NCBI RefSeq assembly: GCF_018070075.1
Contig: NZ_JAGPXE010000008.1
Coordinates: forward strand, 62,001-126,000
Length of the DNA stretch: 64,000 nucleotides
Reading direction: 5' to 3'
Source of the DNA: Saccharopolyspora endophytica
Lineage (GTDB): Bacteria > Actinomycetota > Actinomycetes > Mycobacteriales > Pseudonocardiaceae
The translations under genes and the position numbers were made by a program. The notes under the pieces are model-generated. The model saw only the letters and a program-made list of their open reading frames with translations. It had not been told where the DNA came from and made no database searches. This document shows, piece by piece, positions 9,874-18,690 of this stretch. Position 1 is the stretch's first letter. Each line of letters starts with the position of its first letter.

Positions 9874-10635
9874 TCAGAGGGTTCCGCTGTGCCCCTGCTG
9901 ACCCGGCCCGGGCTGACCGGGCTGGCCCGGAGCGGGCATCTGCTGGGTGGGCTGGTCGCCGGCGACGTTGCCCTTGCCGCCGAACTGCGACTCGGCGTTG
10001 TCCAGCCACCGGCTCCAGCGGTGCTGCATCGGCTGGATGAGGCCACCGCCGACACCGACGATGACCACGCCCGCGGCCGCGGCCAGCACGGCGACCAGCA
10101 CCGGGGTGGTCACGGTGACCGCGATCCCGATCTGGTTCAGCGCCGAGATGATGCCCAGCGCCAGGATGAAGCCGAAGGCGATCTTGCCGAGCATCGGGCC
10201 GAACGAGCGGTTGCCCAGCGAGCTGGTGATCAGGTCACCGACCGCGCGACCGATCGCACCGGCCACCAGCACCAGGACGACGGCGACGACGATCCGCGGC
10301 AGGAACAGCACGACCTGGTCGATGAGGTCCTTCACCGCGTTCGGGCCGAACGCGCTCAGCGCCAGCTGCAGGAAGATCAGCAGGATGAAGTAGTAGATCA
10401 GCTTGACGAGGATTCCGCCGATGTCGATCCCCGAACCCGACGTCATGTCGTTCAGGCCGGACTTCGCCAGGAGTTTGTTGAATCCCAGCTTGTTGAACGC
10501 CATCTGAACAGCCTTGGAAACGGCCTTGGCGATGAGCCAGCCGACCAGCAGGATGATCAGGAAGACGACGAGTTTCGGCACGAACGTGGCGACCGCGGAC
10601 CACGCCGCGGACAATCCTTGCTGGAGAGCTCCCAT
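9874..10635 (-). CDS. CmpX-like membrane protein with conserved TM helix repeats
   Basis: Membrane protein of 253 residues related to the CmpX / TM-helix (PF05552) group of small mechanosensitive-channel relatives. It has about five hydrophobic segments (VFLIILLVGWLIAKAV near 25-40, IYYFILLIFLQLAL, IVVAVVLVLVAGAIG, IAFGFILALGIISAL, VLVAVLAAAAGVVIVGVGGG). The amphipathic segment KAVQMAFNKLGFNKLLAKSGL is typical of the family. The last 45 residues are a Pro/Gly/Gln-rich cytoplasmic tail. ATG 10635 follows GAGGAG. A role in osmotic or envelope stress is inferred from family, not shown. It is divergent from fasR and has its own terminator. Confidence 0.82.
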   Translation of the reverse strand: MGALQQGLSAAWSAVATFVPKLVVFLIILLVGWLIAKAVSKAVQMAFNKLGFNKLLAKSGLNDMTSGSGIDIGGILVKLIYYFILLIFLQLALSAFGPNAVKDLIDQVVLFLPRIVVAVVLVLVAGAIGRAVGDLITSSLGNRSFGPMLGKIAFGFILALGIISALNQIGIAVTVTTPVLVAVLAAAAGVVIVGVGGGLIQPMQHRWSRWLDNAESQFGGKGNVAGDQPTQQMPAPGQPGQPGPGQQGHSGTL

Positions 10636-10878
10636 AGTCCTTGCTCCTCGGTGAAACCGGAAAATCGATGGCGAATTCGCGTCTCGGAAATCGTTCTCGA
10701 ACATCAACTCCGCAGCAACTCCGACAGGCGCCACGTTCGGACGACTTTCGTCGCTCTTTCGGTTGAATTGTTTGACCAATTCAATTACGCGATGAATACG
10801 AATTCCTGCCGGGTGAGGTTGTTCGCTTCCACGCGCTCCCCTCGAACACGCTGATCTCGGACATGCGATTCTGTCGGT

Positions 10879-12093
10879 ATGAGTACCGAAGACGCTGGTG
10901 AGCGGGACACCGGTACACAAGATCAAGTGTGCGCGGCGACGCTGCACCGGCTCGAGCGCGCTTCCGGCGGGCTCGCCGGCGCCAGCATCACCGCGATGGA
11001 GCAACGACTCCCCTGGTTCCAGCGGCTTCCGGCCGACCAGCGGGCGAGCGTTCAGCTGGTGACCCAGACCGGGGTCTCCAACTTCGTCTCCTGGATGCAG
11101 GACCCGAGCCAGTCCGTCCGGCTGACCGCCGAGGCGTTCCGCAACGCGCCCCGCGACCTCTCCCGCTGGGTCAGCCTCCGCCAGACGCTGGAACTGGTCC
11201 GCGTCGCCATCGACGTCTTCGAGCAGCAGCTGCCGGAGCTCGCCGAGAAGGAGCACGAGCGGTTCGTGCTGCTGGAGTCGATCCTGCGCTACACCCGCGA
11301 GATCGCCTTCGCCGCCGCCACCTCCTACGCCGCCGCGGCCGAGTCGCGCGGCGCGTGGGACGCCCGGCTCGAAGCTCTGGTCGTCGACGGCATCGTGCGC
11401 GGCGACGCCGAGGAGTCACTGCTGTCCCGGGCCGCCGCGCTGGGCTGGGACCCCGCCTCCGAGGCCACCGTGCTGGTCGGCAACGCCCCCTCCGACGACC
11501 CGCCGACCGTCGTCTACCAGGTGCGCAGCCGCGCCGCCCGGGTCGGCTGCCCGGTGCTGCTGGGCGTGCAGGGGACGCGGCTCGTGGTCGTCTTCGGCGG
11601 GACCGGCGACGGTCGCGAGAACGAGCAGATCGCCAACGGGCTGACCGAGGCGTTCGGCGAGGGCCCTGTGGTGGCGGGCCCGAGCATGCCGAGCCTCGCC
11701 GACGCGCACCGCTCCGCCTCCGACGCGATGTCCGCCCTGCGATCGGTGGTGGCCTGGCCGACCGCGCCCCGACCGGTCCCCTCCGGCGACCTGCTGCCCG
11801 AGCGCGCGCTGGCCGGTGACCCCGAAGCCGAGCGCCAGCTGGTCGAGCGCATCGTGCTGCCGCTGGTCGACGCGGGCGGCGCGCTGATGGAGACCGTCGA
11901 CACCTACCTGGAGGTCGGCGGCGTGCTGGAGAACTGCGCCCGCCAGCTCTACGTCCACCCCAACACCGTCCGATATCGACTCCGCCGCGTCGCCGAGCTG
12001 ACCGGACGCACGCCGTCCAACGCCCGCGACGCCCACGTGCTGCGGGTCGGCCTCGCGGTCGGCCGGCTCGCCAAGGCCCGAGGGCTGTGGTGA
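10879..12093 (+). CDS. fasR: PucR/CdaR-type transcriptional regulator of fatty-acid synthesis
   Basis: DNA-binding regulator of 404 residues with a C-terminal PucR helix-turn-helix (NCARQLYVHPNTVRYRLRRV near 355-375) and an upstream GGDEF-like degenerate domain. In Streptomyces the same kind of gene, FasR, stands directly before fabD-fabH-acpP-fabF and activates that operon; position, orientation and domain layout here are the same, so the assignment is strong by context. ATG 10879 is in a short, well-conserved N-terminus. No membrane segments are present. The 200-bp gap to fabD presumably holds its binding site. Confidence 0.85.
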   Translation: MSTEDAGERDTGTQDQVCAATLHRLERASGGLAGASITAMEQRLPWFQRLPADQRASVQLVTQTGVSNFVSWMQDPSQSVRLTAEAFRNAPRDLSRWVSLRQTLELVRVAIDVFEQQLPELAEKEHERFVLLESILRYTREIAFAAATSYAAAAESRGAWDARLEALVVDGIVRGDAEESLLSRAAALGWDPASEATVLVGNAPSDDPPTVVYQVRSRAARVGCPVLLGVQGTRLVVVFGGTGDGRENEQIANGLTEAFGEGPVVAGPSMPSLADAHRSASDAMSALRSVVAWPTAPRPVPSGDLLPERALAGDPEAERQLVERIVLPLVDAGGALMETVDTYLEVGGVLENCARQLYVHPNTVRYRLRRVAELTGRTPSNARDAHVLRVGLAVGRLAKARGLW

Positions 12094-12239
12094 GCCGGCG
12101 ACGAGACCGCGAACGCAGGGCGAATTCGGTGGCGCGGGGTTCACCAGGCTGTCACCGACCGGACACGCCCGACAACGATTCCCCAGTTAAGGACGACCAC
12201 CCCAGGTGGCGCTTGTAGACACTCCACAACTTTGCGCGC

Positions 12240-12252
12240 AGGACTTAGTCCT
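12240..12252 (+). promoter_or_regulatory. Palindrome upstream of fabD, candidate FasR site
   Basis: AGGACT-T-AGTCCT is a perfect 6-bp inverted repeat 46 bp before the fabD start, in the only long gap of the fas locus. It may be a regulator site or part of the fabD leader. I cannot tell which from the sequence. Confidence 0.35.
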
Positions 12253-12297
12253 CGTCGGCATCACCCCGATCCCGCCACCGGGTGTTCAGTAGCAAGA

Positions 12298-13218
12298 GTG
12301 ATCGCGCTTCTCGCCCCCGGACAGGGGTCTCAGGCCCCAGGGATGTTCAACCCGTGGTTGGAGCTCGACGGCGTCGAGGACCGCCTCGGACGCTGGTCGG
12401 AGCTCACCGGCCTGGACCTGATCAAACTCGGCACCACCGCGGAGGCCGACGAGATCAAGGACACCTCGGTCACCCAGCCGCTGGTCGTGGCGCTGTCGCT
12501 GATCGCAGCCGAAGAACTGCGCCGCCGCTTCGAGGTGCCCGCCGACACGCCGGTCGCCGGCCACTCGGTCGGCGAGCTCGCCGCAGCGGCCGTCGCAGGA
12601 GCGCTCAGCGCGGACGACGCCGTGGCGCTGGCAGCGGTGCGCGGCCGGGAGATGGCCGCCGCCTGCGCGCTGGAGCCGACCGGCATGGCCGCGGTGCTCG
12701 GCGGTGACGAGCAGATCGTGCTGGAGACGCTGGAGCGCCTCGGTCTGGACCCGGCCAACCGCAACGGCGGCGGTCAGATCGTCGCCGCGGGCAAGACCGG
12801 TGCGCTGGAGCAGCTGGCCGCCGAGCCGCCGGAAGGCGCTCGGGTCCGCCCGCTCCCGGTCGCCGGCGCGTTCCACACCCGCTTCATGGTGTCCGCGCGC
12901 GAAACCCTGGCCAAGCACGCCGAGAGCGTCGAAGCCACCGACGCGGTGCTGCCGCTGCTGTCCAACGCGGACGGCTCGGTGGTCTCCTCCGCCGACGACA
13001 TCCTGAACCGCCTGGTCAACCAGGTGACCAACCCGGTGCGCTGGGACAGCTGCATGACCGCGCTCGGCGAGCGCGGTGTGGACGCCGTCGTGGAGTTCCC
13101 GCCGGCCGGTGCGCTGACCGGCATGGTGCGTCGCGCGCTCAAGGGCGTCCAGACCATCGCCCTCAAGACCCCTGCCGACCTCGACAAGGTCGCCGACCAG
13201 CTCGGGAGCGCCGCGTGA
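12298..13218 (+). CDS. fabD: Malonyl-CoA:ACP transacylase
   Basis: Transfers malonate from CoA to acyl carrier protein, the first committed step in type II fatty-acid elongation. It is 306 residues, the normal size. It has the oxyanion-hole motif APGQGSQ at the N-terminus, the nucleophile elbow GHSVGE near residues 88-93, and the catalytic His in GAFHTRFM near 193. The GTG at 12298 places APGQGSQ six residues in, as in homologues; an in-frame GTG further upstream would add an unlikely Pro/His-rich extension. It is the first gene of fabD-fabH-acpP-fabF and its stop overlaps the fabH start by 4 bp (GTGA). Confidence 0.95.
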   Translation: MIALLAPGQGSQAPGMFNPWLELDGVEDRLGRWSELTGLDLIKLGTTAEADEIKDTSVTQPLVVALSLIAAEELRRRFEVPADTPVAGHSVGELAAAAVAGALSADDAVALAAVRGREMAAACALEPTGMAAVLGGDEQIVLETLERLGLDPANRNGGGQIVAAGKTGALEQLAAEPPEGARVRPLPVAGAFHTRFMVSARETLAKHAESVEATDAVLPLLSNADGSVVSSADDILNRLVNQVTNPVRWDSCMTALGERGVDAVVEFPPAGALTGMVRRALKGVQTIALKTPADLDKVADQLGSAA

Positions 13219-14195
13219 GCCTGCCCCACATCGCATCGAAGCCAGCCGTCGCGGGTACCAAGCTGCTGGGCTTCGGCAGCACCCAGGGCAACCGGATCGT
13301 CACCAACCACGACCTGGCCAAGCTGGTGGACACCAACGACGAGTGGGTCCGCCAGCGGGTGGGCATCATCCACCGCCGCATGGGCGACGAGCACCAGTCC
13401 GTGGTCAACATGGCCGTCGAGTCCGGTGCCAAGGCGATCGCCGACGCGGGCCTGACGCCGTCCGATGTGGACCAGGTCATCGTGGCCACCTGCACGATGC
13501 CGGGCGGGATCCCCAACGCCGCGGCCCAGGTCGCCGACCAGATCGGCATCAAGGCCAAGAGCGCCTACGACCTCAACGCCGCGTGCGCCGGTTTCGTCTA
13601 CGCCCTCAACACCGCCTCCGACGCGGTGCGCGCCGGTTCCGCCCGCAACGTGCTGGTGATCGGTTCCGAGCGCTTCCAGGAGTGGATGGACTGGACGGAC
13701 CGCTCCAACCTCATCATCTTCGCCGACGGCGCCGGTGCGACCGTGGTCGGCGCGTCCGACGAGCCGCAGCTCGGCCCGGGTGTGCTCGGCAGCGCCGGCG
13801 ACCTGGTCGACACCATCTACCTGCGCGAGAACAAGTACATCCACCAGGAGGGCCAGTCGGTCTTCCGGTGGGCGACCACGCAGATCGCGCCGGTGGCCAT
13901 CGAGGCCGTCGAGGCGGCCGGGTTGCAGCTCTCCGACATCGACGTGCTGGTGCCGCACCAGGCGAACCTGCGCATCGTCGAGGCCATCGGGAAGAAGTTG
14001 CAGAGCAAGGGTGCCCGCGATGACCTCGTCGTCGCGCGTGACATCGTCTACTCCGGCAACACGTCGTCGGCGTCGATCCCGCTCGCCATCGACCACATGC
14101 GGGCTGCCGGGGAGATCCCCAGCGGCGCCGTGATGCTCCTCGTGGGCTTCGGTGCCGGGCTGTCCTACGCCGCCCAGGTCGCCATCTGCCCCTGA
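13215..14195 (+). CDS. fabH: Beta-ketoacyl-ACP synthase III
   Basis: Condenses an acyl-CoA primer with malonyl-ACP to start fatty-acid chains; actinobacterial enzymes usually accept branched primers. It is 326 residues with the catalytic triad visible: Cys in NAACAGF near 124, His in PHQANLRI near 248, and Asn in YSGNTSSAS near 281. The C-terminal glycine loop VGFGAGLSYA is intact. The GTG start overlaps the fabD stop. There is an 80-bp gap to acpP that contains a good ribosome site but no obvious promoter. Confidence 0.95.
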   Translation: MSLPHIASKPAVAGTKLLGFGSTQGNRIVTNHDLAKLVDTNDEWVRQRVGIIHRRMGDEHQSVVNMAVESGAKAIADAGLTPSDVDQVIVATCTMPGGIPNAAAQVADQIGIKAKSAYDLNAACAGFVYALNTASDAVRAGSARNVLVIGSERFQEWMDWTDRSNLIIFADGAGATVVGASDEPQLGPGVLGSAGDLVDTIYLRENKYIHQEGQSVFRWATTQIAPVAIEAVEAAGLQLSDIDVLVPHQANLRIVEAIGKKLQSKGARDDLVVARDIVYSGNTSSASIPLAIDHMRAAGEIPSGAVMLLVGFGAGLSYAAQVAICP

Positions 14196-14274
14196 TGTCA
14201 CGCCACAACCGGAAAAGCCACCGCGGGTGACGCAACCCGGCGGTAGGAACGTAAGAACCAGGAAGGAAGAACCA

Positions 14275-14514
14275 GTGTCGAACGAAGAATTCACCAAGGG
14301 TCTCGCCACCATCGTCGAGGAGGTCGCGGGTGTCGACGCGGCCGACGTGACCATCGACAAGTCCTTCGTCGACGACCTGGACATCGACTCGCTGTCCATG
14401 GTGGAGATCGCCGTGCAGGCCGAGGACAAGTTCGGCGTCAAGATCCCGGACGACGAGCTGGCCAACCTCAAGACCGTCGGTGATGCGGTGGACTACATCG
14501 CCAAGAACGCATGA
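14275..14514 (+). CDS. acpP: Acyl carrier protein
   Basis: Carrier of growing acyl chains on a 4'-phosphopantetheine arm, 79 residues, strongly acidic. The attachment Ser39 is in the canonical DIDSLSMVE. GTG 14275 is chosen because GGAAGGAAG stands just upstream and the protein then begins MSNEEFTKGL, the normal N-terminus. Its stop overlaps the fabF ATG by 4 bp, so translation is probably coupled. Confidence 0.96.
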   Translation: MSNEEFTKGLATIVEEVAGVDAADVTIDKSFVDDLDIDSLSMVEIAVQAEDKFGVKIPDDELANLKTVGDAVDYIAKNA

Positions 14515-15755
14515 CCACCGAAGTCGTCATCACCGGGCTGGGCGCGACGACACCGCTGGGCGGTGACGTCGCGTCCACTTGGGACGGGTTGCTCAACGGC
14601 GCCAGCGGCATCCGCCGCATGGAGGCCGAATGGCTCGACACCTACGAGCTGCCCGCCAAGATCGGAGCCCCGCTGGCGGTCGATCCGAGCGAGGTGCTGC
14701 CCCGCGTGCAGCTCCGCCGGATGGACCGCTGCGAAGCCATCGCGGTCATCGCGGCCCGCGAGGCGTGGGCGGATGCCGGCTTCGAGATGCCCACGGACGA
14801 GTCCGAACCGGTCGACCCCGATCGGCTCGGCGTGGCGCTGGGCACCGGCATCGGCGGCCCGCTGACCCTGCTCCAGCAGGACGACCAGCTGGAAGCGGGT
14901 GGCCTGCGCAAGGTCTCGCCGCTGACCGTGCCGATGCTGATGCCCAACGGCCCGGCCGCCATGGTCAGCCTGGAGCTGCGCGCCCGCGCCGGCGTCCACT
15001 CGCCGGCCTCGGCGTGCGCGTCCGGCGCCGAGGGACTGGCCAAGGCCGCGGAGATGATCCGGTACGGGCACGCCGACGTGGTGGTGGCCGGTGGTGCGGA
15101 GTCCTGCATCCACCCGATCACCATCGCCGGTTTCGCCCAGGCCCGGACCCTGAGCACCCGCAACGACGAGCCGGAGCGCGCCTCCCGCCCGTTCGACGTG
15201 GACCGCGACGGGTTCGTCATGGGCGAGGGTGCCGGTGTGGTGATCCTGGAGAGCGCCGAGCACGCCAAGGCGCGCGGTGCCCGGATCTACGGCCGGCTGG
15301 CCGGATCCGGCATCACCTCCGACGCGTACCACATCACCGGGAGCCACCCGGACGGTCTGGGCCAGGTCGCGGCGATGCGCAAGGCGCTGGCCGCAGCCGA
15401 CCTGCAGCCCTCCGACATCGGGCACGTCAACGCGCACGCCACCTCCACGGTGGTCGGCGACGTGGGCGAGGCGAACTCGGTGCGCAAGGCCATCGGGGAC
15501 GGTGCGGTGGTGACCGCGCCGAAGGGTTCGCTCGGGCACCTGGTCGGCGGGGCCGGTGCGGTGGAGAGCATCGTCACGATCCTCTCGCTGCACCACGGCG
15601 TCATCCCGGCGACGCAGAACCTCGAGAACCTCGACCCGAAGGTGGAGCTGGACGTGGTGGCCGACAAGCCGCGCCACGTCGAGCAGTCCGCCGCCATCAA
15701 CAACGCCTTCGGCTTCGGCGGGCACAACGTCGCCCTCGCCTTCGCCAAGGCATGA
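14511..15755 (+). CDS. fabF: Beta-ketoacyl-ACP synthase II
   Basis: Elongating condensing enzyme of the type II fatty-acid synthase, 414 residues. The nucleophile Cys is in SACASGAEG near 168, and the two catalytic His residues are in NAHATSTVVGD and in KGSLGHLVGGAGAVE; the C-terminal NNAFGFGGHNVAL is intact. ATG 14511 overlaps the acpP stop. It ends the fas operon and is followed by a hairpin terminator. Confidence 0.95.
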   Translation: MTTEVVITGLGATTPLGGDVASTWDGLLNGASGIRRMEAEWLDTYELPAKIGAPLAVDPSEVLPRVQLRRMDRCEAIAVIAAREAWADAGFEMPTDESEPVDPDRLGVALGTGIGGPLTLLQQDDQLEAGGLRKVSPLTVPMLMPNGPAAMVSLELRARAGVHSPASACASGAEGLAKAAEMIRYGHADVVVAGGAESCIHPITIAGFAQARTLSTRNDEPERASRPFDVDRDGFVMGEGAGVVILESAEHAKARGARIYGRLAGSGITSDAYHITGSHPDGLGQVAAMRKALAAADLQPSDIGHVNAHATSTVVGDVGEANSVRKAIGDGAVVTAPKGSLGHLVGGAGAVESIVTILSLHHGVIPATQNLENLDPKVELDVVADKPRHVEQSAAINNAFGFGGHNVALAFAKA

Positions 15756-15764
15756 TCGCGGTCC

Positions 15765-15793
15765 GCGGGGACGGGTGACAGTCCCGTCCCCGC
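15765..15793 (+). terminator. Terminator of the fas operon
   Basis: GCGGGGACGGG and CCCGTCCCCGC form a perfect 11-bp stem with a 7-base loop, starting 10 bases after the fabF stop. There is no U tract. Confidence 0.75.
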
Positions 15794-15908
15794 CACGGCC
15801 CGCTTCCGCCCGCGCTCCGGTGAGGACCGCCCGGAACCGCGCATCGCAGGCCTCCGTGGCAGATCCCCTGAGCAGAACTCCCCTCGTGCCGGCTCACCGG
15901 CAGCCGCG

Positions 15909-16487
15909 TCACGCGCAGGGGACGGCGGTGGCGCTGTTGGGCAGCTTGCTGATGTCGAGGACCGCGTTGCCGTCCTCGTCGACGACGACCGGGTAGACGA
16001 CGTCCCACTGCACGCAGCGGGCCTTGGCCTGCGGCGGCGCGTCAGCGATGTCCTGGTCGCTCTTGAAGCTGAGCATGACCAGCGCGGAGCGGTCCTGGCC
16101 GGGATCGATGCGGTGCACCTTGATGTCGAAGTCCGTGGTGGTGCCGTAGTCGTCGTGGAACTTGCTCAGGGGCAGCTCTCGCCACTTGCTGGGCGGGACC
16201 GTGGACTTCCACAGCTCGTAGTTCCTGCGGTTGATGCCGTCGAAGTAGTTGTCCAGCAGTCCCTCGATGATCCGCTGGTCCGGGTACGCGGCGGCGTCAG
16301 GCGAGTGCTCGACGCCGGAGCGCGACACCTTCTGCTGCGCGGCAACGCCCGACGGTGCGGACTCCGTGCCCGGAGACGGCTCGCGCTCGCCGTAGTAGAC
16401 CTGCTGGGCCAGCAGGACCCCACCACCGCCCGCCGCGAGCAGCACGACGACGGCGAGCGGAATCCCCCATTTCAGCCAAGAACGCAC
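15909..16487 (-). CDS. Membrane-anchored hypothetical protein
   Basis: Protein of unknown function, 192 residues. A single N-terminal membrane anchor (LAVVVLLAAGGGGVLLAQQV, about residues 10-29) is followed by a Ser/Pro/Glu-rich spacer. An outer domain of about 125 residues follows (RIIEGLLDNYFDGINRR, KWRELPLSKF, DIKVHRIDPG, CVQWDVVYPVVV) that resembles the NTF2-like folds seen in actinobacterial cell-envelope proteins. Two late Cys residues (CVQWDV and the penultimate residue) may form a disulfide. GTG 16487 gives MRSWLKWG; a TTG at 16505 in frame would add six residues. The gene is convergent with the fas operon. Confidence 0.75.
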   Translation of the reverse strand: MRSWLKWGIPLAVVVLLAAGGGGVLLAQQVYYGEREPSPGTESAPSGVAAQQKVSRSGVEHSPDAAAYPDQRIIEGLLDNYFDGINRRNYELWKSTVPPSKWRELPLSKFHDDYGTTTDFDIKVHRIDPGQDRSALVMLSFKSDQDIADAPPQAKARCVQWDVVYPVVVDEDGNAVLDISKLPNSATAVPCA

Positions 16488-16547
16488 CTGCTCAGCTTCG
16501 CACAACCCGATCAGCCGGGTGAGGGCTTCCCCGCGATCTGCCGGAAA

Positions 16548-17063
16548 TCAGCCGACGCGGTGCAGCACCGTGACCGGCGCGCCGTCGCCCGCCCGGCGGA
16601 ACGGTTCGAGGGCGTCGTCCCACTCCGCGCCGAGCAGCTGCCCGACTCGGTGCGAGAAGGCCTCCGGGCCCTTGGCATTCGCCGCGAGCGTACGGAGTTG
16701 ATCTTCGCTCACGACGATGTCACCATTGGCGCTGGTGCAGGCGCGCCACAGGCCGAGTCCGGGCGCGTGGCAGAACCGCTGCCCGTCGACCCCATGGCTG
16801 GGGTCCTCGGTGATCTCGAAGCGCAACATGGGCCACGCGCGCAGCGCGGTCACCAGGCGTGCTCCAGTACCCGGCTCGCCTGTCCAGGTGCACTCCGCGC
16901 GGAGTTGTCCTGGGGCTGCCGGTTGCGCCGTCCAGCGGAGTTCCGTCCGAGTGCCGAGTGCGCCGGAAATCGCCCACTCGACGTGCGGGCAGACCGCAGA
17001 CGGCGACGAGTGGATGTAGACCACACCGCAGGTGAGGCCACTGTCGCTGCCACGGGTGCTCAC
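16548..17063 (-). CDS. DUF3145 family protein
   Basis: Conserved actinobacterial protein of unknown function, 171 residues, matching the DUF3145 family that is often found near fatty-acid synthesis genes. Features are a Cys/His-containing N-terminus (TCGVVYIHSSPSAVCPHVEW), a basic aromatic region LRAWPMLRFEITEDPS, and GLWRACTSANGD in the middle. No membrane segment or signal peptide is seen. ATG 17063 follows the divergent region shared with the gene at 17446. Proximity to the fas operon suggests, but does not show, a link with lipid metabolism. Confidence 0.82.
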   Translation of the reverse strand: MSTRGSDSGLTCGVVYIHSSPSAVCPHVEWAISGALGTRTELRWTAQPAAPGQLRAECTWTGEPGTGARLVTALRAWPMLRFEITEDPSHGVDGQRFCHAPGLGLWRACTSANGDIVVSEDQLRTLAANAKGPEAFSHRVGQLLGAEWDDALEPFRRAGDGAPVTVLHRVG

Positions 17064-17445
17064 TGCTGACCTCCGCTATTCGACGAGGGACGTCTTCCCC
17101 TACGACCTCGCGAACCCGACGATCACCAGCTGCGGCGCCATTCTGCATCGCCGGTGGAGATCTCCGCCACCGCGAGATCGTCAACCGTCCCTCTGCGACG
17201 AAGCCCGGTACCAGCCGAGACCAGTCGGCCCCCGGTGACGGTGATTCACTGAAATCGCTGATCCCAGCGCCGCACCGGACGATCGACGTCCCTCGGACGC
17301 ACCAACGCCCCCTCGGCGGAGGAGTGGCGATTACCACTCGAACGGGTTAATGCGCAATCCGAGGGACGTGACCTGGCGGCCCCCGCTACCGTCTTCCGGG
17401 TCGGTTCGAAAGGACCCGGCACACCGGAACTCTCGAGGAGGCCTG
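17064..17445. other. Divergent intergenic region with thrice-repeated CGAGGGACGT
   Basis: About 380 bp without a gene. The 10-mer CGAGGGACGT occurs at 17084-17093 and 17360-17369 and in inverted form at 17286-17295; the last two form an 11-bp inverted repeat (17286-17296 with 17359-17369). The arrangement suggests a shared regulator or promoter motif for the two divergent genes. Confidence 0.5.
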
Positions 17446-18690
17446 ATGCACCTGGTGCGGCTCGGAGCGGAACCGACCGAGGTCGGCGCCGACATCCGGG
17501 CGGCCATCGCCGCGTGGGGCGCCGGCCGTTCGGTGCTCGGCGGCGTCACCGTGTTCGGCTGCCGCCCTCCGGGCAGCCCTCGCCCGCTGGACGCGGTGAT
17601 CGTGCTGCCGCGCGGGGTGATCGTGGTGCTGGGTGTGGACCTGCCGGAACCGGCCCTGAAGCTCGACGCCCCCGTCGGCACGCCGTGGACGGTGGACGGC
17701 TGGCCGCTGGTGCGCACCGAGGGCAAGGTCAACCCGGCGCAGGAAGGGCTGGAATCGGCTGCCGCGCTGGCCCGCAGCCTGCAGACCCGCGGGCTCGAAC
17801 CGCTGCCGGTGGCGGCGGTCGTCGCGGTCGGTCCCTACGTCGGGCAGGTCATGCAGCCGACGACCGACCTGCACCGCGGCGTCCGGGTGGTCTCGCCGAA
17901 CACGACCTCCGTCCTGTCGGCGGCGCGGGAGCTGGCGACCTACGAGAGCCCGTGCGGCGCGGTGCCCGCGCTGGGGCTGCTCCGGGTGCTGGGAGCTGAA
18001 GCGACCGGAGAAACCCTGGTCGAGGAGGGTTTTCCGGCGTCGCCGGAGGTCGACCTCTCCAGCATCGACACGATGCTCATCCCGAAGTACTCCGAGGACC
18101 GGCCCTTCGACCGCCGGCGCGAGGCCGCGAAGTCCCGGACGTTCCCGCGCGGCAAGCTGATCGCCGCCGTGGCGGCGGTGGCCGTGGTGTGCGCGCTGCT
18201 CGGCGTCATGACGCTGGGATCGCCCTCGGCGAGCCCGCCCGACCTGGCGGTCCAACGGGTCGACGGCGTGGAGTTCACGCAGCACGCGATCGACCAGGGC
18301 GAGGCCTGCGGACCGAACGCCTACGGCGACGTGCAGCGGTGGTTCCAGCAGCAGTCGTGCCGGAGCCTGCGGCGCGGCGTCTTCGAGGCGCGCCTGGGCA
18401 CCTCGCCGGTGGCGGTGTCGATCGCCGCCGTGGACCTGGCGGACCCGAAGGCGGCGACCGAGCTGCGGACGCTGCTGGAGTCGGCGGGAACGGGCGGCAT
18501 CAGCGACCTCGTCGCGCAGGGCCGGAGCTGGCCCGGGGCACCGCGGAACTTCGGCGACGCGGCGCAGTCGGTGCAGCAGAGCGGAAGTCGGGTCCGGGTC
18601 GTGCAGGCCGTGTGGTCGCACCAGCCCTCCCACCCCGACGACCTCGAACTGCGCGCGATGGCCGAACGAGGTCTGCGGCTCGACGTCTAG
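17446..18690 (+). CDS. Membrane protein with NERD-like N-terminal domain
   Basis: Unrecognised protein of 414 residues. The N-terminal 130 residues include AVIVLPRGVIVVLGVDLP, which recalls the NERD nuclease-related fold although the catalytic residues are not clear. A single membrane segment (LIAAVAAVAVVCALLGVMTL, about 235-255) is followed by an outer domain of about 150 residues with two Cys residues (EACGPNAYG, QQSCRSLRRG) that may pair. ATG 17446 has a GAGGAGG ribosome site. A long in-frame stretch upstream lacks coding character. Its stop overlaps the stop of the convergent gene at 18687 by 4 bp. Confidence 0.75.
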   Translation: MHLVRLGAEPTEVGADIRAAIAAWGAGRSVLGGVTVFGCRPPGSPRPLDAVIVLPRGVIVVLGVDLPEPALKLDAPVGTPWTVDGWPLVRTEGKVNPAQEGLESAAALARSLQTRGLEPLPVAAVVAVGPYVGQVMQPTTDLHRGVRVVSPNTTSVLSAARELATYESPCGAVPALGLLRVLGAEATGETLVEEGFPASPEVDLSSIDTMLIPKYSEDRPFDRRREAAKSRTFPRGKLIAAVAAVAVVCALLGVMTLGSPSASPPDLAVQRVDGVEFTQHAIDQGEACGPNAYGDVQRWFQQQSCRSLRRGVFEARLGTSPVAVSIAAVDLADPKAATELRTLLESAGTGGISDLVAQGRSWPGAPRNFGDAAQSVQQSGSRVRVVQAVWSHQPSHPDDLELRAMAERGLRLDV

